64,000 bases of DNA from Pseudocoprococcus catus (GTDB taxonomy: Bacteria > Bacillota > Clostridia > Lachnospirales > Lachnospiraceae), in the NCBI RefSeq assembly GCF_019734885.1, contig NZ_JAAXCM010000010.1, positions 1 to 64,000 of the forward strand. Direction: 5' to 3'. The notes under the pieces were generated by a model. That model was not told the DNA's origin, ran no database searches, and was given only the letters and a program-made list of their open reading frames with translations. This document shows positions 19,313-26,242 of the stretch, piece by piece (the first letter of the stretch is position 1; each line of letters begins with the position of its first letter). The translations under genes and the position numbers were made by a program.

Positions 19313-19352
19313 AAAAAGGCCCCTAAATAATTCCGTTTTAGAATTATCTAGG
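19313..19352 (-). terminator. Intrinsic terminator after the LytTR regulator gene
   Basis: On the minus strand an inverted repeat (arms 19341-19352 and 19322-19333, 11 of 12 pairs, 7-base loop) is followed by GGCC and a run of seven T. It lies 43 bp after the LytTR stop and ahead of the polysaccharide operon, so it should insulate or attenuate transcription between the two. Confidence 0.75.
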
Positions 19353-19394
19353 AGTCTACCCTTACTTATCAGCTACTAACTTTTTAATATAACA

Positions 19395-19952
19395 TTAGCA
19401 ATAGATGCTTCTCTTCTTCACCCACTGCACATATTCTTTTTCTGCTTTTCCCCAATAGCTCCGACTGATATCAATCACCTGTCCATTTTTTAATATCAGT
19501 TTTTTCTTTGTACATGCCTTCACATAAAAGAAATTAACCAGGAAGCTGCTATGACACCGAACAAAATCTTCACTCATCATTCTTTCTTCAATTTCCTTGA
19601 TTTTTTCATCAACGATGTATCGATACTCTCTTGTTACAACATTTGTCACCCGGAGATTTCTCTCAAAGTACATAATGTCCTCAAGCTTTAATCTTACAAT
19701 CACCCCGCCATGGCACTGGAAAGCCATCTCTTTACTGCCGCAGGCTTTCAGCTGTCGAATTGCTTTATCCATAATACAAGGCAGTTTTTCTTCAAATTTT
19801 TCTTTCAGAATATAGTAGATATGCTTCGTCTCATAGGCATCCATGACATGATGAAAACCATCACTTACATAAACCACCTGGCATACAGGCCATTCTCGGT
19901 TTACTTTCTTGACAATTTCAATTTCACTATTGTCATCATTTTGAATATCCAC
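19395..19952 (-). CDS. LytTR-family response regulator, C-terminal part (frameshifted gene)
   Basis: This frame encodes most of a response regulator: the end of the receiver domain (VDIQNDD, carrying the likely phospho-acceptor Asp), a linker, and a LytTR DNA-binding domain from about residue 90. Its motifs include 'IVRLKLEDIMYFERNLRVTN', 'FVRCHSSFLVN' and 'DISRSYWGKAEKEY'. LytTR regulators (AgrA, ComE, VirR type) control surface and exported products. The only upstream start in this frame is a GTG inside the receiver domain without a ribosome binding site. The natural N-terminus lies in another frame at 19936-20127, separated by a run of ten G. With nine G the two frames join into one protein of about 240 residues. 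As sequenced the gene is off, unless slippage restores it. Confidence 0.8.
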   Translation of the reverse strand: MDIQNDDNSEIEIVKKVNREWPVCQVVYVSDGFHHVMDAYETKHIYYILKEKFEEKLPCIMDKAIRQLKACGSKEMAFQCHGGVIVRLKLEDIMYFERNLRVTNVVTREYRYIVDEKIKEIEERMMSEDFVRCHSSFLVNFFYVKACTKKKLILKNGQVIDISRSYWGKAEKEYVQWVKKRSIYC

Positions 19953-20127
19953 AAACAGGATATGCAGATATTTCCGTTTTACCCCCCCCCCACATTTCTG
20001 AGGCGTTTTGAAAGCTATGGATTTCTATATTGTTTTTCAGGTTTTCCCCATAATTTTCAAGTATTTCTCTTGAATTTTCAAGCCATGCAGGCTCTGTACT
20101 ATAAATTCCAATTTGTAATTTTTTCAT
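19936..20127 (-). CDS. N-terminal fragment of the LytTR response regulator
   Basis: Starting from the ATG at 20127 this frame reads MKKLQIGIYSTEPAWLENSR and continues as the first half of a receiver domain. It then enters the G10 tract, after which it reads out of frame and stops about 16 codons later. Deleting one G would continue into 'VKRKYLHILFVDIQND', the natural receiver strand with its phospho-acceptor Asp. An upstream in-frame TTG (20148) is also possible. The Crp-type gene upstream ends 86 bp before this start. Confidence 0.7.
   Translation of the reverse strand: MKKLQIGIYSTEPAWLENSREILENYGENLKNNIEIHSFQNASEMWGGGKTEISAYPVCGYSK
19982..19991. repeat. Homopolymer of ten C (G on coding strand) inside the response regulator
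   Basis: Ten consecutive C on the plus strand lie within the receiver-domain coding region. Reading frames on each side join with nine residues but not with ten, so the tract sits exactly at the frame break. Tracts of this length are prone to slipped-strand changes, and also to sequencing or assembly error. Confidence 0.9.
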
Positions 20128-20213
20128 ACTCCCAAGTCCGTTTCCCAATTTGATTTTTTCTTTTGATTTTTATTCTATTGAATCCTATAACATTGCCGGA
20201 CAGCTTCCCATCT

Positions 20214-20798
20214 TTATTTTTTCTTCGGATGCCGCAATCTGCTGAGATATTCCGATCGTATTCCCAGGAATGTGGCAATCTGACGGTTGCTGGCAATTCT
20301 GTCAACTTCCGGCCATTTTTCACAAAACCAGGCATAACGCTCTTTTCCTGAAAGATACAACCGTTTATAATTAATCTCATTCTGGAAATTCAATGCGTTC
20401 TGGAGACAATGGGCATAGATCCTGGCCAGCTGCGGATAGCGCTGCAGCACGACAAATAATGGATCTGCATCGATTTCCAACACACTGGCATCTGTCAAAG
20501 CTTCCATACCGACGAATGACGGAACCCTGTTGCTCTCTATAAAAAAGTCCGCCGAATTGGCCGCCATAAAACGATCTGACATAAAGCAGTCTGTAATATC
20601 CGAACGTGTATCGTTGATTAAGTAGCATCGCAGAATACCATCCAGAAGTAAGTACACTTTTGACTGTACCTCCCCTATTTCATACAACTTCTCGCCCTTC
20701 TGATAAAAGGTGATCTTTGAAATATTTTCTAATGCTGCAGCTAAATCCGGATGGCCTGCTGCACCAAAAATCTGAAGTAATTCTTCTATCTCTTTCAT
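20214..20798 (-). CDS. Crp/Fnr-type transcriptional regulator, type A copy 1
   Basis: A 194-residue protein. The N-terminal cyclic-nucleotide-binding-like beta barrel shows 'FYQKGEKLYEIGEVQSKVYL'. A dimerisation helix and a C-terminal winged helix-turn-helix follow, with recognition region 'ASNRQIATFLGIRSEYLSRL'. The classical cAMP-phosphate Arg-Ser pair and Fnr-type cysteines are not evident, so the ligand is unknown. It shares 'FCEKWPEVDRIASN' and overall layout with the gene at 21710-22306, and is clearly distinct from its immediate upstream neighbour (type B), which ends 4 bp before it. It is probably co-transcribed with that gene and followed by the LytTR gene. Confidence 0.85.
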   Translation of the reverse strand: MKEIEELLQIFGAAGHPDLAAALENISKITFYQKGEKLYEIGEVQSKVYLLLDGILRCYLINDTRSDITDCFMSDRFMAANSADFFIESNRVPSFVGMEALTDASVLEIDADPLFVVLQRYPQLARIYAHCLQNALNFQNEINYKRLYLSGKERYAWFCEKWPEVDRIASNRQIATFLGIRSEYLSRLRHPKKK

Positions 20799-20802
20799 TA
20801 TC

Positions 20803-21477
20803 TTATTGCCTCATAACTGATGTTTTTTCCCATATTTTTCTTATATCCAGATAATCGGATTGTAAGTCTTTTGAAACCAGGACATTTGTAATAACTTTAT
20901 TGTCTTTTTCATTTTCTTTGACCTGCCTTCTTAATCTGCTCAGTGACTCCGGACGGATTCTTAAAAATGAGGCAATTTGCTGATTGCTGGCCATTTTGTC
21001 TATGACCGGCCATTTTTGACAAAACCAACGATAACAATCTTCCGCCGAAAGGTTCATACGCTGATTATTCACGACACAAAGGTACATCATCATTTTCTGC
21101 AGCCCCTTGATATATCTCCAGATCAACGCAGGATACTTTTCTGATAAGCATTTTGCCTGTTCCACCGGTATCACACAGACTTCCGTATCTACTACAGCTT
21201 TAGCTCCGACACGTGTTTTCACGTCAATGCCTTCTATGTTCAATAAGTCAAATTTTTCTGAAAAAAAGCAGGTTGTATTCATCTGATGCTTCTTATCCGG
21301 CAAATAAGTATAAGCAATGCCGCTTGCAAGAATATAACATTCTTCCTGCTCGATTCCGTAATCATAGATAACCTGCCCTTTGCTGTATTGTTTAATTGAC
21401 GAAATATTAATCAACGACTGAATCAACTGCTGATCTTCCCCTTGAAATAACGTACCGATAACTTCCTCTACCGTCAT
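20803..21477 (-). CDS. Crp/Fnr-type transcriptional regulator, type B copy 1
   Basis: About 224 residues; the ATG at 21477 is preferred over a GTG at 21492 because GAGGGAAG precedes it. It has a cNMP-binding-like barrel ('QYSKGQVIYDYGIEQEECYI'), 'CVVNNQRMNLSAEDCYRWFC', a helix-turn-helix ('ASNQQIASFLRIRPESLSRL') and a C-terminal tail 'VLVSKDLQSDYLDIRK'. That tail is shared only with the type B paralogue at 22377-23051. It lies 4 bp upstream of type A copy 1. The upstream region carries the 19-base element described separately. The effector is unknown. Confidence 0.85.
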   Translation of the reverse strand: MTVEEVIGTLFQGEDQQLIQSLINISSIKQYSKGQVIYDYGIEQEECYILASGIAYTYLPDKKHQMNTTCFFSEKFDLLNIEGIDVKTRVGAKAVVDTEVCVIPVEQAKCLSEKYPALIWRYIKGLQKMMMYLCVVNNQRMNLSAEDCYRWFCQKWPVIDKMASNQQIASFLRIRPESLSRLRRQVKENEKDNKVITNVLVSKDLQSDYLDIRKIWEKTSVMRQ

Positions 21478-21542
21478 AAACTTCCCTCTCACACCAAACC
21501 TTAACGTTTATTTATCATTTATATTAACATTTTTCAATTTTC

Positions 21543-21561
21543 TTTTCATTGACATTTGTTA
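21543..21561 (-). promoter_or_regulatory. Conserved 19-base element with PrfA-box-like palindrome, copy 1
   Basis: The plus-strand sequence ttttcattgacatttgtta is identical to the element at 23116-23134. Both lie 65-66 bp before the start of a type B Crp/Fnr gene. It includes TTGACA-TT-TGTTAG, two mismatches from the PrfA box TTAACA-NN-TGTTAA, which is itself bound by a Crp/Fnr-family protein. A second related site (ttaacatttttcaa, 21520-21533) lies closer to the gene. An autoregulatory operator is inferred. Confidence 0.5.
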
Positions 21562-21709
21562 GTTTTGAGATACTTTAAAAATTTTTTCAAAGGAATCAAC
21601 ACTTACTTTTTCCATTCAAGTCTCCATTGGCAAAAAAATGTGCCTTACTTTCTGCACATTCTGCACATTCTGCATCCTGTAAAACACATTTCATTCGGGT
21701 GGTTATCAA

Positions 21710-22306
21710 TTACCCCCCCAATCTTATTTTCCTTTTCTGATGTCTCAGCCTGCTCAATGATTCTGAACGAATACCGAGAAATGTGGCTATTTGATGATTG
21801 CTGGCTATCCGATCGACTTCCGGCCATTTCTCGCAGAACCACTCATAGCACTTGCTTCCCGGAAGGTAAAGCCGCTTATTGTTGATCTCATTCTGAAATT
21901 CCAGTGACTGATGCAGACAATAGATATATAATCCCACCATCTCAGAATACTGTTGCATCATCAAAATAATTCTTTTAACTGGTATCTCACACACCATCGC
22001 ATCCGCAAGTACCTCCACACCGACCACCGAAGGCGTCTCACCTTTGCTTTGAAAAACTTCAGGTGTATTCGCTATCAAACCTTTTTCTGTCATAAAACAG
22101 TCTGTAATATCTGTCTGAAATTCATCAATAAAATAGCACCTCAAAATACCGCTCCAAAGAATATAAATCTTTTTCTGCATATCACCGACATCATAAATAT
22201 GCTCACCCTTCTTGTAATGGTGTATCTCCGCAAAATGTGCAAGCATTGCAATTAACGCCGGATCTTTCAGCGGAACAAGTGCTTCTATTATCTCTGTCTT
22301 AATCAT
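21710..22306 (-). CDS. Crp/Fnr-type transcriptional regulator, type A copy 2
   Basis: About 198 residues from the ATG at 22306 (AGGGGAAGG upstream); a longer frame to 22360 has no better start. Fold and motifs match type A copy 1: 'HYKKGEHIYDVGDMQKKIYI', 'QNEINNKRLYLPGSKCYEWF', 'CEKWPEVDRIASNHQIATFL', then 'GIRSESLSRLRHQKRK'. The last codons run through seven G (21713-21719 on the plus strand), so slippage there would change only the C-terminal tail. It lies 70 bp after type B copy 2, with an inverted repeat between them. Confidence 0.85.
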   Translation of the reverse strand: MIKTEIIEALVPLKDPALIAMLAHFAEIHHYKKGEHIYDVGDMQKKIYILWSGILRCYFIDEFQTDITDCFMTEKGLIANTPEVFQSKGETPSVVGVEVLADAMVCEIPVKRIILMMQQYSEMVGLYIYCLHQSLEFQNEINNKRLYLPGSKCYEWFCEKWPEVDRIASNHQIATFLGIRSESLSRLRHQKRKIRLGG

Positions 22307-22332
22307 GTTATACCTTCCCCTATACCGTAAAG

Positions 22333-22372
22333 TGAACTTCATCATCAATTGGATAATCAATGATGAAGTTCA
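22333..22372. repeat. Inverted repeat between type B and type A regulator genes
   Basis: Arms tgaacttcatcat (22333-22345) and atgatgaagttca (22360-22372) are perfect complements around a 14-base spacer, 4 bp beyond the type B stop. No T run follows, so it is more likely an mRNA-stability or processing hairpin than a terminator. Confidence 0.55.
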
Positions 22373-22376
22373 GATG

Positions 22377-23051
22377 CTAATATTCAGCATTCTCTTTCTT
22401 CTCCATAATCTGCTTGATATCCATATAATCCCACTGCAGATCCTTGGTTACCAGAATATTGGACAATGCTTCATTCCCACTGTCACATTGCTTCAACTGT
22501 GATTTCAAACGGCTTAATGATTCCGGACGAATCCTCAAAAATGTTGCAATCTGTCGGTTGCTGGCAAGACTGAGTGCCTGCGGCCATTTTTCACAAAACC
22601 ACTGATATCTCTGATTCGAAGAAAAGTACATTCTTCTATTATTCACCACACATAAATAGACCATTGATTTCTGCAAATAGTTTGCATATTCCCAGGCTAA
22701 TCCCGGCAGCTCTTTAACCGCCGTCAATGCAGCCTGGATAGGAACCGCATAAACTTCCGTATCCATCAGGGCTTTCATCCCCATAGATGCTTGCTTATCA
22801 TAGGCTTCGATATTTAGAAAATCATATTTTCTGGAAAAGAAACAATTCGTAATGAAACGGTTCTGCTCATCACAAAAATAAGTATACGTTAATCCCTGAA
22901 TAAGAATGAAGAAGTATGTATACGCCTCCCCAATAGCGTATATCTCTTCTCCGCGTTTATAGGATATCACCTGAGAAATCTCACTTAATTTTCTGATCAG
23001 CCTTTCATCTCCTGTATGAAAAAATTCTCTGGTTAATTCTTCCGATACCAT
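22377..23051 (-). CDS. Crp/Fnr-type transcriptional regulator, type B copy 2
   Basis: A 224-residue paralogue of the gene at 20803-21477. It has a cNMP-binding-like barrel ('SYKRGEEIYAIGEAYTYFFI'), 'YLCVVNNRRMYFSSNQRYQW', a helix-turn-helix ('ASNRQIATFLRIRPESLSRL') and the type B tail 'ILVTKDLQWDYMDIKQIMEK'. GGGAGG lies upstream of the ATG. It heads the second B-A unit. Its 5' region contains the shared 19-base element, a TATAAT at 23102-23107 and a perfect 16-bp palindrome just ahead of the ribosome binding site. The ligand is not predictable, since classical cAMP or Fe-S ligands are not evident. Confidence 0.85.
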   Translation of the reverse strand: MVSEELTREFFHTGDERLIRKLSEISQVISYKRGEEIYAIGEAYTYFFILIQGLTYTYFCDEQNRFITNCFFSRKYDFLNIEAYDKQASMGMKALMDTEVYAVPIQAALTAVKELPGLAWEYANYLQKSMVYLCVVNNRRMYFSSNQRYQWFCEKWPQALSLASNRQIATFLRIRPESLSRLKSQLKQCDSGNEALSNILVTKDLQWDYMDIKQIMEKKENAEY

Positions 23052-23067
23052 AAAAACCTCCCGCCAA

Positions 23068-23083
23068 CGACTATATATAGTCG
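23068..23083. promoter_or_regulatory. Perfect 16-bp palindrome in the leader of type B copy 2
   Basis: cgactatatatagtcg is fully self-complementary. It lies between the likely -10 (TATAAT, 23102-23107, minus strand) and the GGGAGG ribosome binding site of the 23051 start, where a bound repressor would block transcription. It is absent from the leader of copy 1. Confidence 0.5.
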
Positions 23084-23115
23084 ATATCGGTTCATCATAA
23101 CATTATATAGAATAT

Positions 23116-23134
23116 TTTTCATTGACATTTGTTA
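23116..23134 (-). promoter_or_regulatory. Conserved 19-base element with PrfA-box-like palindrome, copy 2
   Basis: It is identical over 19 bases to 21543-21561. Here the palindrome is TTGACA-TT-TGTTAA (23122-23135), one mismatch from the PrfA consensus. It overlaps the -35 region of the promoter whose TATAAT is at 23102-23107. Confidence 0.55.
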
Positions 23135-23164
23135 ATTTTTTACTTGTTTTTTACAAAAAGCAGG

Positions 23165-23713
23165 CTATCCCCAACGTTTTGTTTCCACTTTTTCAAAGCG
23201 GTATTGCTGCTTCACATCAGGATATTTCACCCGATCCACTTCACTCATAAACATGCTGTAAGGTCTGGCACAGGTTTTATACGGCGGATAAAGTGCTTCA
23301 TAAATCACCAGCTTCTCTCCATTCTCCGTATGCTGTGCAAAAGCAAGCACCTTATACAAATACTCTGCACTCTCCTCAGATACCCACTCCCGCTTAAAAT
23401 GACGAACGATATCTCCAACTTCAATGTCTCTTTCCGGAACATCTTCCTCATCTGATTCATCTGCCGTCGGCTCCGAGCTTCCATGTTTCAATTCTGAATG
23501 TACTGTTTTTGCTGTGTCATTCACTGGTCTTTCCTGTTCATCCAGTTCAACATACTCATCACGGTCAATAGACACCGGGATGCCTGTCTTTCCTTCAATA
23601 TGAACACCGCCGTACCAGGTACCTGTCACTTTACAGATATCTCCCACTTCGTATTCCATTGTATAATCGTCTTTTTTCTTTATGATTTTTACCTGTTTCA
23701 TGTCCTTCACCAT
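23165..23713 (-). CDS. DUF1653 protein with N-terminal SH3-like half
   Basis: 182 residues. The C-terminal 75 residues match DUF1653: 'VGDIVRHFKREWVSEESAEY', then 'LYKVLAFAQHTENGEKLVIY', 'EALYPP' and 'KVWAR'-type region 'KTCARPYSMF'. The N-terminal 60 residues are a separate beta-rich, SH3-like segment ('YEVGDICKVTGTWYGGVHIE') joined by an acidic, low-complexity linker (about 75-95). DUF1653 domains are small beta proteins of unknown function, often attached to metabolic enzymes. The start could be the ATG at 23713 or at 23701. It lies between the regulator block and the HD-CinA fusion, same strand. Confidence 0.7.
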   Translation of the reverse strand: MVKDMKQVKIIKKKDDYTMEYEVGDICKVTGTWYGGVHIEGKTGIPVSIDRDEYVELDEQERPVNDTAKTVHSELKHGSSEPTADESDEEDVPERDIEVGDIVRHFKREWVSEESAEYLYKVLAFAQHTENGEKLVIYEALYPPYKTCARPYSMFMSEVDRVKYPDVKQQYRFEKVETKRWG

Positions 23714-23782
23714 TTCTTCTGAAGCATTTTATTTCTTCTAATGCATTCTATTCCTGTTGTTCCGTGCCGCTTCATTCGCTTT

Positions 23783-23867
23783 TGGTTTCACCGGATTCAG
23801 CCAGACACCTTCTTCAGTCAACTACCTGATTCAATCAGACACCTGATTCAATCAAACGCCTGATTCA
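23783..23867. repeat. 17-bp tandem repeat (five units) at the end of the HD-CinA gene
   Basis: Five consecutive 17-bp units at 23783, 23800, 23817, 23834 and 23851 share a core ending in (g)attca. Units at 23834 and 23851 differ at few positions and decay outward. The array starts within the last codons of the HD-CinA gene and continues past its stop. Confidence 0.7.
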
Positions 23868-25005
23868 GCCGCGGCATCAATACATCCAGAATTTTCTTTG
23901 CAACTGCCAGTTTGTACGCCAGTCTTGTGGGCTGCGGTTCCAGCTCAATAGAGTAGGCCTGCATGTCTCCATTCATCACAACTGCAAAGTACACCTGTCC
24001 CGGAACGGAAGCATCCGGGTTGACCGGATCTATATTCCCCATAGTGCCTGTCACACCAATGCCGATATTTGCTTCATAGGTTTTCGCACATGCTGCTGCC
24101 ATTGCTTCTGCTGTTTCTTTTGAATAGACCGTATATTGTTCCAGTATTTCTGCCGGTACCCCCTGCATCATCTTTGCCTCATTGCAATAGGTCACAAAAG
24201 CTCCTTTGAGTACTGCAGAAGATCCCTCTGTATCTGTGATCAATGATGCAATCTGACCGGACGTCGCACTCTCCATAGTTGTGATCGTCATCTTTTTCTC
24301 AACCAAAAGTCTTGTTAGCTTTCTATAACCGTCTCTGACCGCTGCCTCATCGTATTTTGCTCTATTTGCTGCAGCAGACTCATCCGTACTCACGGAATTG
24401 ATGCATTCAACACTATTTTCTCCGCTCCCAGCCTCTGAGACAGGCTCTTTATTTTGCGCATTGTTTTCAGAAGACTTTCCACATTGACGAACTCTGTCAA
24501 GAAAATCCTGTTCAACCTCCTTGTACGGACGCTCTCTGAAATCCGGTTCAGACTTAAGCTCCGGCACTGGTCTGTTCTCTTCCCCAGGCATCATCCTGTG
24601 TAGCTCATGCGCCATCATCTCATCATCAATCTGCTTGCAGCATTTCTTCTCTTCTTCTGTCAGGTCCGCCAAACCAAAATAATCATAAATGACGCTCATG
24701 ATCTGTGCTTCTATATCCAGATAATTACTCAGATACGGTTTCACCGGCCGAATAATATCCGCAATATACGCCTCACTGGCATCATGCAGCAGACATGCCA
24801 ACACGATTCTCTTTGACCATCCCTTAGCCGCCGCCTCATCGGCACAATTCATTGAATGCTGTGCCACCGAAAAGAAATATCGGATATGTCCGCCGCCCCG
24901 GCAGACCAGACTCAGTGCATGGGCAATATCTTCCACACAAACATCCTGCTTCGTCATCTTCAGCGGATCAAAAATCCGTCCGGTAAAAGTATTCATTACA
25001 CTCAT
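23848..25005 (-). CDS. HD-domain phosphohydrolase fused to CinA/PncC-like amidase domain
   Basis: 385 residues in two parts. Residues about 20-170 form a YfbR-like HD domain: 'YFFSVAQHSMNCADEAAA', then 'LACLLHDASEAYIADIIRPV', giving the H...HD...D metal set typical of nucleotide phosphohydrolases. After a linker, residues about 215-380 form a CinA C-terminal domain: 'TTMESATSGQIASLI', 'EGSSAVLKGAFVTYCNEAKM', 'GVTGTMG' and 'VYFAVV'. PncC enzymes hydrolyse nicotinamide mononucleotide; the usual ES(C)TGG signature reads ESATSGQ here, so activity is uncertain. The fusion suggests a nucleotide or NAD-salvage role. The start has AAAGGA 12 bases upstream, and the 3' end lies in a 17-bp repeat. Confidence 0.8.
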   Translation of the reverse strand: MSVMNTFTGRIFDPLKMTKQDVCVEDIAHALSLVCRGGGHIRYFFSVAQHSMNCADEAAAKGWSKRIVLACLLHDASEAYIADIIRPVKPYLSNYLDIEAQIMSVIYDYFGLADLTEEEKKCCKQIDDEMMAHELHRMMPGEENRPVPELKSEPDFRERPYKEVEQDFLDRVRQCGKSSENNAQNKEPVSEAGSGENSVECINSVSTDESAAANRAKYDEAAVRDGYRKLTRLLVEKKMTITTMESATSGQIASLITDTEGSSAVLKGAFVTYCNEAKMMQGVPAEILEQYTVYSKETAEAMAAACAKTYEANIGIGVTGTMGNIDPVNPDASVPGQVYFAVVMNGDMQAYSIELEPQPTRLAYKLAVAKKILDVLMPRLNQAFD

Positions 25006-25021
25006 TGTTTCTTTATGTCCT

Positions 25022-26002
25022 TTACTTCATTTTTGTTCTAAATTCCTCTGTTGTCATATTCATTCGTTTAGCAGCCTCTTGCATATTCAAAATACCATCT
25101 TTAACTAAATTTGTTAAAATCTCAAGTTTTCCTTCAAGCTTTCCTTCTTCACGCTCTATACATGCCCGCTCTTCTATCATATCTTCTATAGCCTTACACA
25201 TATCGATCGTCTCCTCTCCATCGGAAATTTCTATAGACATATTCGTCATTACCTCTATAACCCGAGCCGCCATAATATCCATATTCATTCTTGGATTATC
25301 CTTCATGAAATTCCATAACTTCTCTTTATCTTTTGAATATTTTATGCATCCCAAAACTTCTCTCAGACTGGACTGAAATTTCTGCAAATCTTTATCCGAA
25401 ATACCATATGGCTGAATCAAATGAATCTTATAATCCTGAACATACTTCATCAATGTCGAACTCAACTTTTCCATCATATCAGTTAATTTTACCGGTCCAT
25501 CCCACTCATCTGACCCAAAATAAACAACTAACGTCACCACAGGCACAATCCTATCTGTTTTATAAAAACCTGATAAAAATTCGGCATGACTTCTTACTTT
25601 ATCCTTCTGCTTTCGATGCCGTGCCGCTATGTCTGACACCTGTTTTCCATACTGTAAAAAATCATAAATACCATTTCGTACTGGCATTGCATAGTGAATA
25701 TCCGTTTGATTTTCTATTCCCAGTAAAATATATGCAGCCTGAGAATCCTGCATAATCACTGTTGATTTGAGCACATCCCTGTATTTCTGGACTGCTGCAT
25801 TCTTTTTCTCATCTTTATTTTCATCATATGTATTAAATGGAATAATAATCTCTGTCGTATCTACTTCCTTCAATTCTTCTGGATTGACAACTTGCCTTCC
25901 CCCATAAATCAAATAATTAAAAGCATCCGCAAATACAGCATTTTCTCTGATGTAAGCCTTCGTAATCGTATCTGCTGCTCCTATCGTTTTCACCCCTTCC
26001 AA
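25022..26002 (-). CDS. Rpn-family PD-(D/E)XK nuclease / putative transposase-like protein
   Basis: A 326-residue protein of the type annotated as 'Rpn family recombination-promoting nuclease/putative transposase'. It has 'ENAVFADAFNYLIYGG' at the N-terminus, 'LLGIENQTDIHYAMPVR', 'VVTLVVYFGSDEWDGP', and a C-terminal charged helix ending in 'MNMTTEEFRTKMK'. Family members are DNA endonucleases linked to RecA-independent recombination, and they are often multicopy in Lachnospiraceae. There are no terminal inverted repeats or target duplications around the gene, so it is not shown to be an insertion sequence. Start codon uncertain (TTG at 26002 or GTG nine bases later). It has its own likely promoter at 26053-26081. 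Confidence 0.75.
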   Translation of the reverse strand: MEGVKTIGAADTITKAYIRENAVFADAFNYLIYGGRQVVNPEELKEVDTTEIIIPFNTYDENKDEKKNAAVQKYRDVLKSTVIMQDSQAAYILLGIENQTDIHYAMPVRNGIYDFLQYGKQVSDIAARHRKQKDKVRSHAEFLSGFYKTDRIVPVVTLVVYFGSDEWDGPVKLTDMMEKLSSTLMKYVQDYKIHLIQPYGISDKDLQKFQSSLREVLGCIKYSKDKEKLWNFMKDNPRMNMDIMAARVIEVMTNMSIEISDGEETIDMCKAIEDMIEERACIEREEGKLEGKLEILTNLVKDGILNMQEAAKRMNMTTEEFRTKMK

Positions 26003-26052
26003 TTTAACTTCAATAGGAGTTATTACTTTGCTTACTTTTCTCTGTATTCACC

Positions 26053-26081
26053 ATACTATCATCAGTTATTTGATTAATCAA
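26053..26081 (-). promoter_or_regulatory. Likely sigma-A promoter of the Rpn-family gene
   Basis: On the minus strand TTGATT (26076-26081), a 17-bp spacer and TAGTAT (26053-26058) stand about 50 bp before the coding start. Confidence 0.55.
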
Positions 26082-26203
26082 GTCCCTTTCCTATTCAATT
26101 TTCCTCTTATTCTACCCTGTTCGATACCCTTCGGCAAATTCTGATATTCTTCGACAGTAATTATTCATAAGCTTAATTCCGTTCAATCGAAAAACACAAA
26201 AAT

Positions 26204-26242
26204 AAAAGCCCGATCGATGAATTTTCCTTCGACCGGGCTTTT
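26204..26242 (-). terminator. Strong terminator closing the micro-ORF transcription unit
   Basis: A stem built from aaaagcccg..tcga (26204-26216) and tcgaccgggctttt (26229-26242) is nearly symmetrical, with A/T runs on both sides. It could act in both directions; on the minus strand it ends the 26.2-26.6 kb unit before the Rpn gene. Confidence 0.75.

Noticed and set aside
19710-20153. 147-aa plus-strand ORF across the regulator gene
   Set aside because: It is antisense to the LytTR gene, whose two frames carry recognisable receiver and LytTR motifs.
23783-23867. CRISPR-like array
   Set aside because: Units are contiguous 17-mers without spacers and no cas genes are nearby.
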